A DNA stretch of 44,681 nucleotides from positions 25,669 through 70,349 of the forward strand of contig MFKU01000011.1 of NCBI GenBank assembly GCA_001781095.1, read 5' to 3'. Under the pieces are notes generated by a model. It was not told the origin of the DNA. It did no database searches and saw nothing but the letters and a program-made list of their open reading frames with translations. Position numbers and translations under genes: made by a program. This DNA comes from Candidatus Kaiserbacteria bacterium RIFCSPHIGHO2_01_FULL_53_31. GTDB taxonomy: Bacteria > Patescibacteriota > Minisyncoccia > Phycocordibacterales > Phycocordibacteraceae. Position 1 is the stretch's first letter. Each line of letters starts with the position of its first letter. Positions 6,569 through 14,692 of this stretch are shown here, one piece after another.

Positions 6569-7872
6569 GGTTGTAATAGCGAAGTAAGCGAGCGTGCAGC
6601 ATTCGAAACCGCGGTATCAGACATCGAGCGGCCGCTCACCACGTCTCCAATCATACTTGAGAAAACCTTATCGACGTCGAGCGGCGCTGGGGACAGCCAG
6701 CCCTTTGCGTAGAGCGCGGACGTGTAGGCGACGACGGCAGTCGGATCTGCCGGTGCGGTTGAAAGCGCACCCCGCGTAGCCGGAGCGAGTCCGGTCATCT
6801 TAGCTGCGATGTCTTGCTCCGCAGAGTTTGTGAAGAGCGCGGCAGCTTGATAGGCGCCGGTCGGGTTCTTCACACCGCGTGGGATCATAAATGCATACAC
6901 GAGACCGTAGGTGCCTTTCCCTAACGCCGTAACCGGCTGCGGCAATGGGGCAACACTAAAGGCGAGGTTTGGATTCGTCGCCCGTAGAAAAAGTACTTCA
7001 GAGGCATAGCCGAGATAGAGCGCAAGATCACCCGCCCCGAATGCTTGTTGCGAATCCGGCTCGGAGCTATTCCACGTGTACGAAACCTTTGACGGATCAG
7101 CGAACTGGGTATAGAAGCCGACGACCGCCTCGCCAGTGGGCACACCGCCTCCCGTTTGCTCGCCAAGATCAGCCGAGAGGACGCCTCCCGCCGAATATCT
7201 GACCATAGGCACATTGGTCTGGAGAAATAGCGCGGATAGTATGCCACGCGCATTATGCACATTGTCATACGTGCCAAGCGCGATCAAACCGCGGGTAACC
7301 TGCTTGCTCGGAGTGAGTACGGCAACATTTGGCATGAGACCGATGAGCGCCTCCCACGTTGCTGGCGGTTTCGCGATGCCGCTCGAAGAAAGGATGTTGT
7401 TATTCCAAAAGAGGACGAGCGGATCGACCAGAAATGGTATCCCGAAGTACCCCGCTCCGCCGGGAGCGGTGAACAGATTACCTTCGTCAATGAAAGTGCT
7501 CGTGAATGTACTCGCGGATATTGTGTCTGTTCCGATAGGTGCGATGAATTTCGCGAGTGCGAAAAGCTCTTCCTGTGACGCGAGCACGAGATCGGGGGCC
7601 GTTTCCGTCGCAATCGCCGCAGCTAGATCGGCTGGCAGGGTCGAAGGATCTTTCTCGACATATGAGACATTCTTCATGCCTTCATCAACCTGCGTAACGG
7701 AAGTCAAAGTGGCATTCATCGCCTCCTTCGGGAGCGTACCCCACACCTTGACTGTGCCGATGGTATTGTTACCGCTTCCATTGCTGCTGTACGTTGCGAA
7801 GACGAAGAGTCCCACGAGCGCCCCGAAGCCGAAGACGCCGATCAGAATGCCCTGAAATAATGAGATTTTCAT
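6565..7872 (-). CDS. Membrane-anchored extracellular solute-binding protein (family 1-like)
   Basis: I chose the ATG giving MKISLFQGILIGVFGFGALV; a longer frame adds 57 low-complexity residues and overlaps the next gene. The product is 435 residues. Residues 7-27 are a TM anchor with no lipobox Cys. The body follows the MalE-like type: KVWGTLP near residue 42, PDLVLAS, FGIPFLVDPLVLFWNN, and FGAGDLALYLGYASE. Such proteins normally deliver sugars or peptides to an ABC permease, but no permease or ATPase gene lies nearby. The 4-nt overlap with the pilin-like gene ties it to the array, where it may act as a receptor or adhesin. Confidence 0.75.
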   Translation of the reverse strand: MKISLFQGILIGVFGFGALVGLFVFATYSSNGSGNNTIGTVKVWGTLPKEAMNATLTSVTQVDEGMKNVSYVEKDPSTLPADLAAAIATETAPDLVLASQEELFALAKFIAPIGTDTISASTFTSTFIDEGNLFTAPGGAGYFGIPFLVDPLVLFWNNNILSSSGIAKPPATWEALIGLMPNVAVLTPSKQVTRGLIALGTYDNVHNARGILSALFLQTNVPMVRYSAGGVLSADLGEQTGGGVPTGEAVVGFYTQFADPSKVSYTWNSSEPDSQQAFGAGDLALYLGYASEVLFLRATNPNLAFSVAPLPQPVTALGKGTYGLVYAFMIPRGVKNPTGAYQAAALFTNSAEQDIAAKMTGLAPATRGALSTAPADPTAVVAYTSALYAKGWLSPAPLDVDKVFSSMIGDVVSGRSMSDTAVSNAARSLTSLLQP

Positions 7873-7879
7873 ATTGGAA

Positions 7880-8422
7880 TTATGCTGCAGGTTTGGTGAA
7901 TACGATAGCGTAATGGTGCGGGCCGGCCTTAAATGACTTCTCCTTCGCAAAGGCGTTGCTGACGAAGAATTCCTCTGCGGTGTGTTCGGAAACGACGCAC
8001 TCTGGCGCGGGACCCATGCCGCTGTAGCTGCCCGACCAATCAATCAACAATAATTTACCGGTCGGCTTTAACACACGCTTGATTTCAGCTACTAATCCTT
8101 CCCTATTCTCAATTTGAAACAATGTGTTCGCGAGGATAACGGCGTCGAGCGACGCATCACGCAGGTGGGTGCCGCCCGACTTCTCGATGTCGCCCCAGAC
8201 AGTCTCGATGACGCTCTTGTGGTGATCGTGCGTATTCAGCTTCAGATGCTTGAGAACGTCTTCCTGTACGTCGATCGCATAGACCTTGCCGCTGTGGCCA
8301 ACAATTGCCGCCGCCGCTCGCGAATAGTGACCGCTGCCAGCACCGAAGTCGCCGACCTTCATCCCTTCGCGTAGTCCAAGCTGTAAAATGTTGTCGCGCG
8401 GCTCGCTGAACGAGGCAGTCAT
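7880..8422 (-). CDS. Class I SAM-dependent methyltransferase
   Basis: The product is 180 residues, a compact Rossmann-fold methyltransferase of the Methyltransf_11/UbiE-like type. Motif I is VGDFGAGSGHYS (about 22-33), the acidic residue closing strand 2 is in YAIDVQED, and the post-motif region LDAVILANTLFQ precedes RVLKPTGKLLLIDW. The substrate cannot be read from the sequence. It ends 7 nt before the solute-binding protein, so it may head the pilin-like operon. A TAGTTT box 6 nt before ATG could start a leaderless message. Confidence 0.8.
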   Translation of the reverse strand: MTASFSEPRDNILQLGLREGMKVGDFGAGSGHYSRAAAAIVGHSGKVYAIDVQEDVLKHLKLNTHDHHKSVIETVWGDIEKSGGTHLRDASLDAVILANTLFQIENREGLVAEIKRVLKPTGKLLLIDWSGSYSGMGPAPECVVSEHTAEEFFVSNAFAKEKSFKAGPHHYAIVFTKPAA

Positions 8423-8428
8423 ACCTTT

Positions 8429-8434
8429 AAACTA
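8429..8434 (-). promoter_or_regulatory. Possible -10 box (TAGTTT) for the methyltransferase/pilin array
   Basis: On the minus strand TAGTTT is followed by AAAGGT and ATG. If used, the array transcript would start at the start codon. AAAGGT is also a weak ribosome-binding site, so this is less clear than the TATAAT cases. Confidence 0.35.
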
Positions 8435-8438
8435 CCAC

Positions 8439-8461
8439 GCGCGGCCCCTCCAGAGCCGCGC
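8439..8461 (-). terminator. GC hairpin downstream of speD
   Basis: Stem GCGCGGC/GCCGCGC with a 9-nt loop lies 20 nt past the speD stop. The U-tract is poor (GTGGTAGTTT), so termination is plausible but not certain. Confidence 0.45.
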
Positions 8462-8480
8462 AATCAACATAATTAATGTA

Positions 8481-8867
8481 CTAATAAATATTCGCCTCGG
8501 GATACCGTGTGCCACGCTTGAAGAAATTCACCTCAACGTCTTTGAGTCCAAATGCGTTCACGATGAAATTCTTGATGTACTCCATATCCATACCGTTCTT
8601 ACAGGTATATACATCCGCGGAGACGAACCCGCGCTTGGGGAAGGTGTGTACTGCCACGTGACTCTCGGCAATAATCACGACGCCGGTGATACCACCCGGG
8701 TCTTTAATGTCATTTCCGTCTGTCCGGTAAACCTTTGGTTCCGATAAAAGGTGCATACCGAGGTCGATAGGCAACTTCTCGAGGCACGAGAAGACAACCG
8801 ACTCATCGTCCAAGAGGCGTTCGTCGCCGTTATAGCCGTCAACCGTATAATGCTCGCCGAAATGCAT
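8481..8867 (-). CDS. speD: S-adenosylmethionine decarboxylase (SpeH-type)
   Basis: The product is 128 residues, the usual size of the short bacterial/archaeal class. It makes decarboxylated SAM, the aminopropyl donor for spermidine. The proenzyme self-cleaves before Ser69 in [13 protein letters not shown], producing the pyruvoyl cofactor; His74 and Cys89 (DVYTCK) match the conserved processing and catalytic residues. No spermidine synthase (speE) lies in the window. The gene sits between gyrA and the pilin-like operon, with a hairpin after its stop. Confidence 0.93.
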   Translation of the reverse strand: MHFGEHYTVDGYNGDERLLDDESVVFSCLEKLPIDLGMHLLSEPKVYRTDGNDIKDPGGITGVVIIAESHVAVHTFPKRGFVSADVYTCKNGMDMEYIKNFIVNAFGLKDVEVNFFKRGTRYPEANIY

Positions 8868-9026
8868 ATTTCAATCTGTGATTACAGTTCATAGTAAGAG
8901 TGTTGCCCGAGGGAGCCCGAACAATGTTTGAAATATAACAGGTACTCCCGTTCAATTCGAGAAGCGCGAAGTGAACTGTGTATAAATACACTACAGAACG
9001 AGCCGCTCCCAAGAACGTCCGACGAA

Positions 9027-11504
9027 CTACAACGCAACCATGCTCGCGATCGAGTCGCCTTCGTACAGGCGCATGACGCGGACGCCTTGGGTGGCGCGGG
9101 AGAGGAGCGAGATTTGAGCGACGGGCGTGCGTATCACCTGCCCCTTCCTCGAGATAACGACGAGTTCTTCACCATCGAGAGCACCTATGATAATTTTAGC
9201 GCCGATAATTTCGCCCGTCTTCGGTGTCACCTCTGCGGTCTTGATGCCCGAACCGCCGCGCCCTTGGACCTTGTATTCAGACATCTTGGTCCGCTTGCCA
9301 TATCCCTTACTCATCACGACAAGAAGCGATGCTTCTTTTGCATTTTGTGCCGGAATGACCTCGGCCGAGACAACACGATCTCCCTTTCGCACACTCATGC
9401 CGCGGACACCGCCGGCGGTACGGCCCATCTCGCGAGCGTCTTCGACATCGAAACGAATCGACTGCCCTTTCGCCGTTACGATCGAAACAGTGTCGCCTTC
9501 TGCAGCGAGATTCGCCGAGACGAGCCTGTCTCCCTTCTTAAGATTAATAGCGATGATCCCCGAGCGTCGCACGTCGGCGAAGCTCTTCGCGGCGACACGC
9601 TTCACGACGCCTCCTTCAGTCACGAATGCAATTGATGTTGCGTCGAGCGCGGCTCCCTTCGGGACGGGCAAAATTGAGGTCACTTTCTCATCTCCCGCAA
9701 GCGAGAGGAAATTCATGATGCTCTTGCCCTTGGTCGCACGCTTGCCTTCAGGGATTTCGTACATCTTGAGCTGATACGCTTTGCCGAAATCGGTGAAGAA
9801 GAGGAGATCGTTATGCGCGCTCGTGACGAGGAAGTGCGTGACCACGTCTTCTTCCTTGGTCGCGATATCGACAACGCCGACGCCGCCGCGCTTCTGGCTT
9901 TTGTATTCGCTCGGGTTCGTCCGCTTCACGTAGCCGCCCTGCGTGAGAAGGAGCATCGACTCCTCGTCGGGTATGAGGTCCTCGACGGAGATACTCTGCA
10001 CGCCGCCCTTCACAATCCGCGTCCGCCGATCATCGCCATATTTCTCGCCAAGCTCTTTGAGTTCGGACTTCACCACAGCGAGAATTTTCTTCGCTGACGA
10101 AAGAATCTCCTTCAGCTTCTTGATGAGCGCTTGCACATCGGTAAGCTCGTCTTCGAGCTTTTTGCGCTCGAGACCGGCGAGCTTGGAAAGACGCATTTCC
10201 AGAATGGCGGCGGCTTGGAGCTCCGAAAAAACGAACTTCTTCTGCAATGCAGCACTCGCGGAGGGAATGTCCGCAGCCTTTTTGATTATCAAGATGACTT
10301 CATCAATATGGTCAAGCGCTTTACAGAGCCCGAAGAGGATATGCTCGCGCGCCTCAGCCTGGCGCAGATCAAACTCCGTGCGGCGCTTCACGACCTCCTG
10401 TCGATGCTTGACGAAGTGCCCCAGCATGCCCGGCAGAGACAGCATCTCTGGCACACCATCGACGAGCGCCAGCATGTTGTAGTGGAAGGTGCTCTCGAGC
10501 TCGGTGTGCTTATACAACGCGTTCAGAACTGCTTGCGGATGCGCCGTACCCTTCAGCTCAACGACAACGCGGATGTCGCTCGTGGATTCATCGCGCAAGT
10601 CCCGAATGCCTTCAAGCTTTTTTTCCTGCACGAGATCAGCGATGCGCGAAATGAGTTCGCTCTTATTCACGCGATAGGGAATCGACGTGATGATAATGCG
10701 CGAATCCTTTTTTCCATCGTCGACGATCTCTGCTTCGCCGCGTACGACCACCGGACCTTTGCCCGAGCCGTATGCGTGTTTAATATCGGTCTGATTAAAT
10801 GCGACTCCACCGAGCGGGAAATCGGGTCCCTTCACAAATTGAAGGAGATCGCCAGTCGTCGCGTCCGGATTGTCGATCAAGTGCATCGCCGCATCGACGA
10901 CTTCGCGCAGGTTGTGCGGTGGAATGTTTGTAGCCATGCCGACTGCGATACCGAGCGTACCGTTCAAAAGAAGATTCGGGAGCGCCGCCGGAAGCACGTT
11001 CGGTTCTTCACGCGTCGCGTCATAGTTTGGATTCCATGCAACGGTGTCTTTCTCAAGATCGGTGAGCAGCGCTTCGCCGATGCGCGACATTTTGGCTTCG
11101 GTGTAACGCATCGCGGCCGGCGAGTCTCCGTCAATTGAGCCGAAGTTGCCTTGACCGAGCACGAGCGGATAGCGATGAGAGAATTCCTGCGCCATCTTCG
11201 CCATCGAGTCATAGACGGCGATATCGCCGTGCGGGTGGTATTTACCAAGCACTTCGCCAACCACAGTCGCACTCTTGCGGAACTTCGCTCCCGGTACGAG
11301 CCCCATGTCCTTCATTGCGTAGAGAATGCGGCGATGCACTGGCTTCAATCCGTCGCGAACATCCGGGAGCGCGCGCTCCGTGATAACAGTCATCGCGTAG
11401 TCGATGTACGACTGACGCATCTCCGACACTATCGGCTGATGTATGACATTTGCGGCGACTGGAGTCACTGCATCATTCTCCCTGCTCTCTTTTCCGCGGG
11501 CCAT
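9027..11504 (-). CDS. gyrA: DNA gyrase subunit A
   Basis: The product is 825 residues, full length. The N-terminal breakage-reunion domain opens with [20 protein letters not shown]. The active-site tyrosine is Tyr134 in [12 protein letters not shown] coiled coil follows (about 430-480), then the C-terminal beta-pinwheel with the GyrA box as QKRGGVG (QRRGGKG in E. coli), which supports gyrase rather than topoisomerase IV. In the quinolone-binding helix, HGDIAVYD has Ile95 at the E. coli Ser83 position while Asp99 (Asp87) is kept. AGGA lies 6 nt before ATG. It follows a small anchored protein by 18 nt. gyrB is not in the window. Confidence 0.95.
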   Translation of the reverse strand: MARGKESRENDAVTPVAANVIHQPIVSEMRQSYIDYAMTVITERALPDVRDGLKPVHRRILYAMKDMGLVPGAKFRKSATVVGEVLGKYHPHGDIAVYDSMAKMAQEFSHRYPLVLGQGNFGSIDGDSPAAMRYTEAKMSRIGEALLTDLEKDTVAWNPNYDATREEPNVLPAALPNLLLNGTLGIAVGMATNIPPHNLREVVDAAMHLIDNPDATTGDLLQFVKGPDFPLGGVAFNQTDIKHAYGSGKGPVVVRGEAEIVDDGKKDSRIIITSIPYRVNKSELISRIADLVQEKKLEGIRDLRDESTSDIRVVVELKGTAHPQAVLNALYKHTELESTFHYNMLALVDGVPEMLSLPGMLGHFVKHRQEVVKRRTEFDLRQAEAREHILFGLCKALDHIDEVILIIKKAADIPSASAALQKKFVFSELQAAAILEMRLSKLAGLERKKLEDELTDVQALIKKLKEILSSAKKILAVVKSELKELGEKYGDDRRTRIVKGGVQSISVEDLIPDEESMLLLTQGGYVKRTNPSEYKSQKRGGVGVVDIATKEEDVVTHFLVTSAHNDLLFFTDFGKAYQLKMYEIPEGKRATKGKSIMNFLSLAGDEKVTSILPVPKGAALDATSIAFVTEGGVVKRVAAKSFADVRRSGIIAINLKKGDRLVSANLAAEGDTVSIVTAKGQSIRFDVEDAREMGRTAGGVRGMSVRKGDRVVSAEVIPAQNAKEASLLVVMSKGYGKRTKMSEYKVQGRGGSGIKTAEVTPKTGEIIGAKIIIGALDGEELVVISRKGQVIRTPVAQISLLSRATQGVRVMRLYEGDSIASMVAL

Positions 11505-11522
11505 GAGATTCCTAGTACAACA

Positions 11523-11882
11523 TTAAAACGGCAATATCGTCCGCTCGCTCTCACCTTGGACTGGCGACGACGAGGCGACGTTTACGATCTCGATGCGCGC
11601 TGGCAGAGACGAATCGTTCGTAAGTGCGGCCGCGGCGCCCGCAAGATTTTTATCTGCGCCGCTATTCATATTCGAAGCGCCCGCCACTTGGAGAGAACCT
11701 TGACCCGCACTCGTAGCAAATGAGCTCCCTTGAATCGCGAACGCTCCTGCTGAGAGGGAGGCCACGAGCCACACTAGCGCGACAAGTGAAGTGCCCCCGA
11801 TCGCTGACCCAAACGCGATCCGCTTGCGCACGTGACGCGGCTTCCCTTTTATATTCTCGAGATGATCAAAAAGCGTTTTCAT
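11523..11882 (-). CDS. Small membrane-anchored protein, unknown function
   Basis: The product is 119 residues. The cytoplasmic N-terminus is basic (GKPRHVRKRIAFG). One TM spans about residues 27-50, and the remainder is a low-complexity Ser/Ala/Gly-rich extracytoplasmic tail. Placed 18 nt before gyrA on the same strand. A TAGCAT box lies 10 nt before ATG. I do not recognise a family. Confidence 0.6.
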   Translation of the reverse strand: MKTLFDHLENIKGKPRHVRKRIAFGSAIGGTSLVALVWLVASLSAGAFAIQGSSFATSAGQGSLQVAGASNMNSGADKNLAGAAAALTNDSSLPARIEIVNVASSSPVQGESERTILPF

Positions 11883-11892
11883 TGTAAAAATG

Positions 11893-11898
11893 ATGCTA
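11893..11898 (-). promoter_or_regulatory. Possible -10 box (TAGCAT) before the gyrA-linked gene
   Basis: TAGCAT on the minus strand lies 10 nt before ATG at 11882, overlapping the end of the MBL-fold gene. It would give a very short leader for the small gene plus gyrA. Confidence 0.35.
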
Positions 11899-12540
11899 AT
11901 GGGGAGTAATCACCACTATACTCCCATCTCGACCGACCAGATCCTTTTTCTTCAGTGTGAGCTTATCGACCGTCTCACTCCCATTGCCAGCTTCCTTCAA
12001 AAAGGCTTCGAGCGCACCTTGCTGACCGATACCACTCCAATGCATCGGCACGATGATTTTCGGTTCGAGCGATACGGCAAGCTCATGTGCGGCGGAGGGC
12101 GAGAGAACCCCTTTCCCGCCGATCGGCACGAACAACACATCGATGTCATCGATATTTTCGCGCGCTTCCTTCGGAAGCTCGGTATCGACGAGCGCGCCTA
12201 AATGTACGAGGGTCATATCCTCGAGCTGAACACTATATATTGTGTTGACGGCATCCTTCGCGTCTTTGGCGAGGCCGTATGCGCTCCTAGAAAGGAACCC
12301 TTGGACGACGACGTCCTGCCGCTCATATTCGCCGGGCCCGAGGATCGCAAACGGCTTCTTCTCGCCGTAGGACACCTCTTCAACACCGTTCATATCCGGG
12401 TAATCACGTGAGACAAGCGCGATATCCGTGCCAAAACGCACTGACGGCAGGGTCGCGCCCTTCGCAATAGGGTCAAAAACAAGGGTCAGATCGCCAAATG
12501 TCACTTTGAAGCATTGCCCTCCATGATGGGTGATAACCAT
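11896..12540 (-). CDS. MBL-fold metal-dependent hydrolase (UlaG-like)
   Basis: The product is 214 residues. It begins MVITHHGGQCFKV with strand LTLVFDPI, as in the short UlaG/YcjY-like beta-lactamase-fold proteins. Later elements are LVHLGAL, DVLFVPIGG and IIVPMHW, the usual positions of metal-binding His and Asp. The canonical HxHxDH is not visible: the second block reads LVSRDYPDMNG. Metal binding may therefore be partial. Substrate unknown. A TACAAT box lies 7 nt before ATG with no Shine-Dalgarno. It is divergent from rpsA. Confidence 0.75.
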   Translation of the reverse strand: MVITHHGGQCFKVTFGDLTLVFDPIAKGATLPSVRFGTDIALVSRDYPDMNGVEEVSYGEKKPFAILGPGEYERQDVVVQGFLSRSAYGLAKDAKDAVNTIYSVQLEDMTLVHLGALVDTELPKEARENIDDIDVLFVPIGGKGVLSPSAAHELAVSLEPKIIVPMHWSGIGQQGALEAFLKEAGNGSETVDKLTLKKKDLVGRDGSIVVITPH

Positions 12541-12547
12541 TGCGTGT

Positions 12548-12553
12548 ATTGTA
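12548..12553 (-). promoter_or_regulatory. -10 box (TACAAT) for the MBL-fold gene
   Basis: On the minus strand TACAAT is followed by ACACGCA and then ATG. The 7-nt gap predicts transcription from the start codon itself. Confidence 0.5.
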
Positions 12554-12574
12554 GCATTTTTAACCTTTATTTGC

Positions 12575-12670
12575 TATAGTATTCACGTTGCGTGCGGGAG
12601 AAATACGAGCCGGCTAACACCCCGACAGTAGGTTGGAGCACCGTCTCGGAAAATCCCCACCGCTTAATAT
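12575..12670 (+). promoter_or_regulatory. rpsA promoter and about 85-nt leader
   Basis: TATAGT at 12575-12580 is the best -10 box; transcription from about 12587 leaves a leader of about 85 nt. The leader is GC-rich and lacks a Shine-Dalgarno next to the ATG (the bases before it are CCGCTTAATAT). S1 autoregulates through its own leader in E. coli; a similar role here is inference. I could not establish a fold by eye. Confidence 0.4.
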
Positions 12671-13795
12671 ATGCCTGATGAGACTCCGGCCGTAAAAGCA
12701 GCTCCGGTTCCTACTATCCACCTTGCCGAAGGGCACCCCATGGAGGCCTTCCTTGAGGAAATTCAAACACCGCCGAAGACGGGCGACCTCGTCGAGGGCA
12801 CGATTATTGCCATCAGCCGCGGCCGCGTGTATGTCGACCTGCCACCCTTTGGTACCGGCATCATCTATGGTCGTGAATATTTGAACGCCGCTGACGTCCT
12901 GCGTAAGGCTAACCAGGGCGACATTATCAGCGCAAAAGTCATTGACCCCGCCGGACGCGAGGGCTATATCGAGTTGTCGCTCAAGGAGGCTCGCCAGGCG
13001 GCCATTTGGGGCGAGGCTGAGCAGGCGATTGTCGCGCAGACTCCGTACAATCTCACGGTCGAAGAGGCCAACAAAGGCGGCCTTATTCTCACCTGGCAGG
13101 GCATCGCCGGGTTCCTTCCCGCGTCACAGCTCGCGAAGGAGCACTACCCTCGCGTTCCTGAAGGTGATAAGGAGAAGATTCTCGGCGAGCTCATGCGCCT
13201 CGTCGGACACCCGCTCTCAGTTCGCATCATCACGGCCGACGCGAAAGAGGGAAAACTTATTTTCTCTGAACGCACTGAAAACGAAGCGGAAGAGAAAGCA
13301 TCACTCATCGATAAATATCAAGTGGGCGACGTTGTGCAGGGCGAGGTCACCGGTGTCGTCGACTTCGGCGTCTTCGTGAAGCTTGAGTCCGGACTCGAGG
13401 GTCTCGTGCATATCAGCGAGATCGACTGGGGCCTCGTCGAGGATCCTCGCACACTCTTCGCCGTCGGTGATGCGGTCAAGGTCAAGGTTATTGAAATCAA
13501 GGAAGGTAAAGTCTCGCTCTCGATCAAGGCGCTAAAGGAGAACCCGTGGCACACGGCCGGCGAGCGCTACAAGAAGGACATGGAAGTGCCGGGCGTTATT
13601 ATCAAGTACAATAAGCACGGCGCGCTCGCTTCGATCGAAGAGGGTGTTGCGGGCCTTGTGCACGTAAGTGAGTTCACCTCTCCTGCACAGCTGCGCGAGA
13701 CGCTCGAGCTCGGGAAGACGTACCCCTTTACGATTACTCTCTTCGACCCGAAGGAACAGCGTATGACGCTCACCTATACCGGAAAGAAGAAATAA
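12671..13795 (+). CDS. rpsA: 30S ribosomal protein S1 (four S1 domains)
   Basis: The product is 374 residues. Four OB-fold S1 repeats start near residues 37 (GDLVEGTIIAISRGRVYVDL), 120, 215 (GDVVQGEVTGVVDFGVFVKL) and 300 (VPGVIIKYNKHGALASI). GLEGLVHISEI and GVAGLVHVSEF are hallmark RNA-binding segments. Four repeats is the short form seen outside Proteobacteria (six in E. coli). It binds mRNA at the 30S platform and helps initiation. The ATG lacks a Shine-Dalgarno. A degenerate copy of its last codons lies about 140 nt downstream. Confidence 0.9.
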   Translation: MPDETPAVKAAPVPTIHLAEGHPMEAFLEEIQTPPKTGDLVEGTIIAISRGRVYVDLPPFGTGIIYGREYLNAADVLRKANQGDIISAKVIDPAGREGYIELSLKEARQAAIWGEAEQAIVAQTPYNLTVEEANKGGLILTWQGIAGFLPASQLAKEHYPRVPEGDKEKILGELMRLVGHPLSVRIITADAKEGKLIFSERTENEAEEKASLIDKYQVGDVVQGEVTGVVDFGVFVKLESGLEGLVHISEIDWGLVEDPRTLFAVGDAVKVKVIEIKEGKVSLSIKALKENPWHTAGERYKKDMEVPGVIIKYNKHGALASIEEGVAGLVHVSEFTSPAQLRETLELGKTYPFTITLFDPKEQRMTLTYTGKKK

Positions 13796-13882
13796 AGGCT
13801 TCGGCGAATGCGATTTCGAATCAAGAAGCGTCTCGGCCTCTAAGCACATGCCGAACAAGAGTGTCCGCCTGCCTCAGCCGCG

Positions 13883-13913
13883 CCGCCCCGAGTAAAGGGG
13901 CGGTTCCTTTTTT
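13883..13913 (+). terminator. rpsA terminator
   Basis: Stem CCGCCCC/GGGGCGG with loop GAGTAAA is followed by TTCCTTTTTT. It lies 88 nt after the rpsA stop. Confidence 0.8.
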
Positions 13914-13935
13914 AAGTACATCTGATATCCGCAGA

Positions 13936-13980
13936 CCGAAGGGACAGCGCGTGACGCTCACGTACACTGCGAAGAAGTAA
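13936..13980 (+). pseudogene. Duplicated 3' end of rpsA
   Basis: Fifteen codons ending in TAA read PKGQRVTLTYTAKK. The true rpsA C-terminus reads PKEQRMTLTYTGKKK, and the nucleotide match is also close. It has no start codon, lies after the rpsA terminator and is followed by another GC hairpin (14005-14031). It looks like a relic of a tandem duplication of the gene end. Confidence 0.7.
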
Positions 13981-14004
13981 TGATTTCGTTCGTAAGAACG
14001 CTTG

Positions 14005-14031
14005 CACGGCCGCGGCTCCACCGCGGCCGTG
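14005..14031 (+). repeat. 11-bp GC hairpin after the rpsA relic
   Basis: Stem CACGGCCGCGG/CCGCGGCCGTG, loop CTCCA. There is no T-tract, so termination is uncertain. It may be the diverged counterpart of the rpsA terminator hairpin, carried along with the duplicated gene end. Confidence 0.5.
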
Positions 14032-14044
14032 TCCAATGCTATGC

Positions 14045-14050
14045 TATAAT
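14045..14050 (+). promoter_or_regulatory. -10 box (TATAAT) of the interrupted membrane gene
   Basis: Perfect TATAAT ends 6 nt before ATG at 14057. This supports 14057 as the original start, upstream of the in-frame TGA. Confidence 0.5.
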
Positions 14051-14056
14051 ATTTTG

Positions 14057-14335
14057 ATGAAACAAAGAACTTATTTTTTTATTATTCTCCTTCTTTCATG
14101 GGCATGAATGATCGGCGTTATCACCGTTAGCAATAAGATTTGGAAAATATACGCTGGTGATCAATATGTTAACCTAAGCAAAATTACGTCATTACTTGCA
14201 GCTGTCCTTACTCCTCTTGCTTTCTCATATTTCATTCCGTCCATCAGAAGAATTGTCTGGTTTGCCATACTCTCTTGCAGCGTGTTAATCATCATGATCC
14301 TTCTTATGGGGGCAGGTGTGAATTCGTTTTTCTAA
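14057..14335 (+). pseudogene. Small membrane protein gene interrupted by in-frame TGA
   Basis: From ATG at 14057 the frame encodes MKQRTYFFIILLLSWA, meets TGA at 14105-14107, and continues in the same frame from ATG at 14108 for 75 residues with two hydrophobic segments (SLLAAVLTPLAFSYFI and the IVWFAILSCSV region). Read through, it would be a protein of about 92 residues with three TM segments and a proper N-terminal anchor. Either the gene is broken, or the 75-residue part is made from the second ATG. The region is AT-rich compared with its neighbours. Family not recognised. Confidence 0.5.
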
Positions 14336-14414
14336 GATTGAAATGCCGGCTCCCTTCACCATTTATGGACATCGTAAGTCCATTAGAAATCGCACGGGTG
14401 ATTTTGCAACCGAT

Positions 14415-14680
14415 TTATACAAATAATGGAAATGCCTGTTGCAATAGGAAAATAAATAGCGCAAAAGCAATGATAATTCCAAGACTTAAATACTTGTGTG
14501 AAACTGTTATAGGTTTACTAGCATCATCATGTCTAAACGACAAATAAATTAACGCAATCGAAACAAGTAAAATTAGTGCGGTTAAACCACCAAAGTGGGG
14601 CCGCATTTGTATGAAGTAAAAATGATGTTAATCCCGATTGATAACACCGTTATTGTTCCAGCTATCAAATAATTCTTCAT
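14415..14680 (-). pseudogene. Small membrane protein gene with an apparent frameshift
   Basis: ATG at 14680 opens MKNYLIAGTITVLSIGINII and runs to YKCGPTLVV then stop. A second frame starting at ATG 14606 overlaps the end of the first and encodes 63 residues with two TM segments (LTALILLVSIALIYL and LGIIIAFALFIFLL). Joining the frames near the CCCC/TTTGG run gives about 89 residues with three TM helices. A frameshift mutation, a sequencing error or two overlapping genes are all possible. AT-rich like the plus-strand broken gene beside it. Confidence 0.45.
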
Positions 14681-14692
14681 GGATTAAAATTA

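Noticed and set aside
7136-7855. 239-codon plus-strand ORF
   Set aside because: Shadow of the solute-binding protein; no start signal and biased composition.
6565-7872. Sugar ABC importer locus
   Set aside because: No permease or ATPase gene is adjacent and the protein has a TM anchor in place of a lipobox, so only the binding protein is claimed.
8978-8991. GTGTATAAATACAC as an operator
   Set aside because: Only six-base arms, no second copy and no regulator nearby.
14105-14107. UGA recoding (genetic code 25) to explain the in-frame TGA
   Set aside because: TGA ends many intact genes here (lepB, rlmB, prsW, murJ, the pilin-like gene), so it is a true stop.
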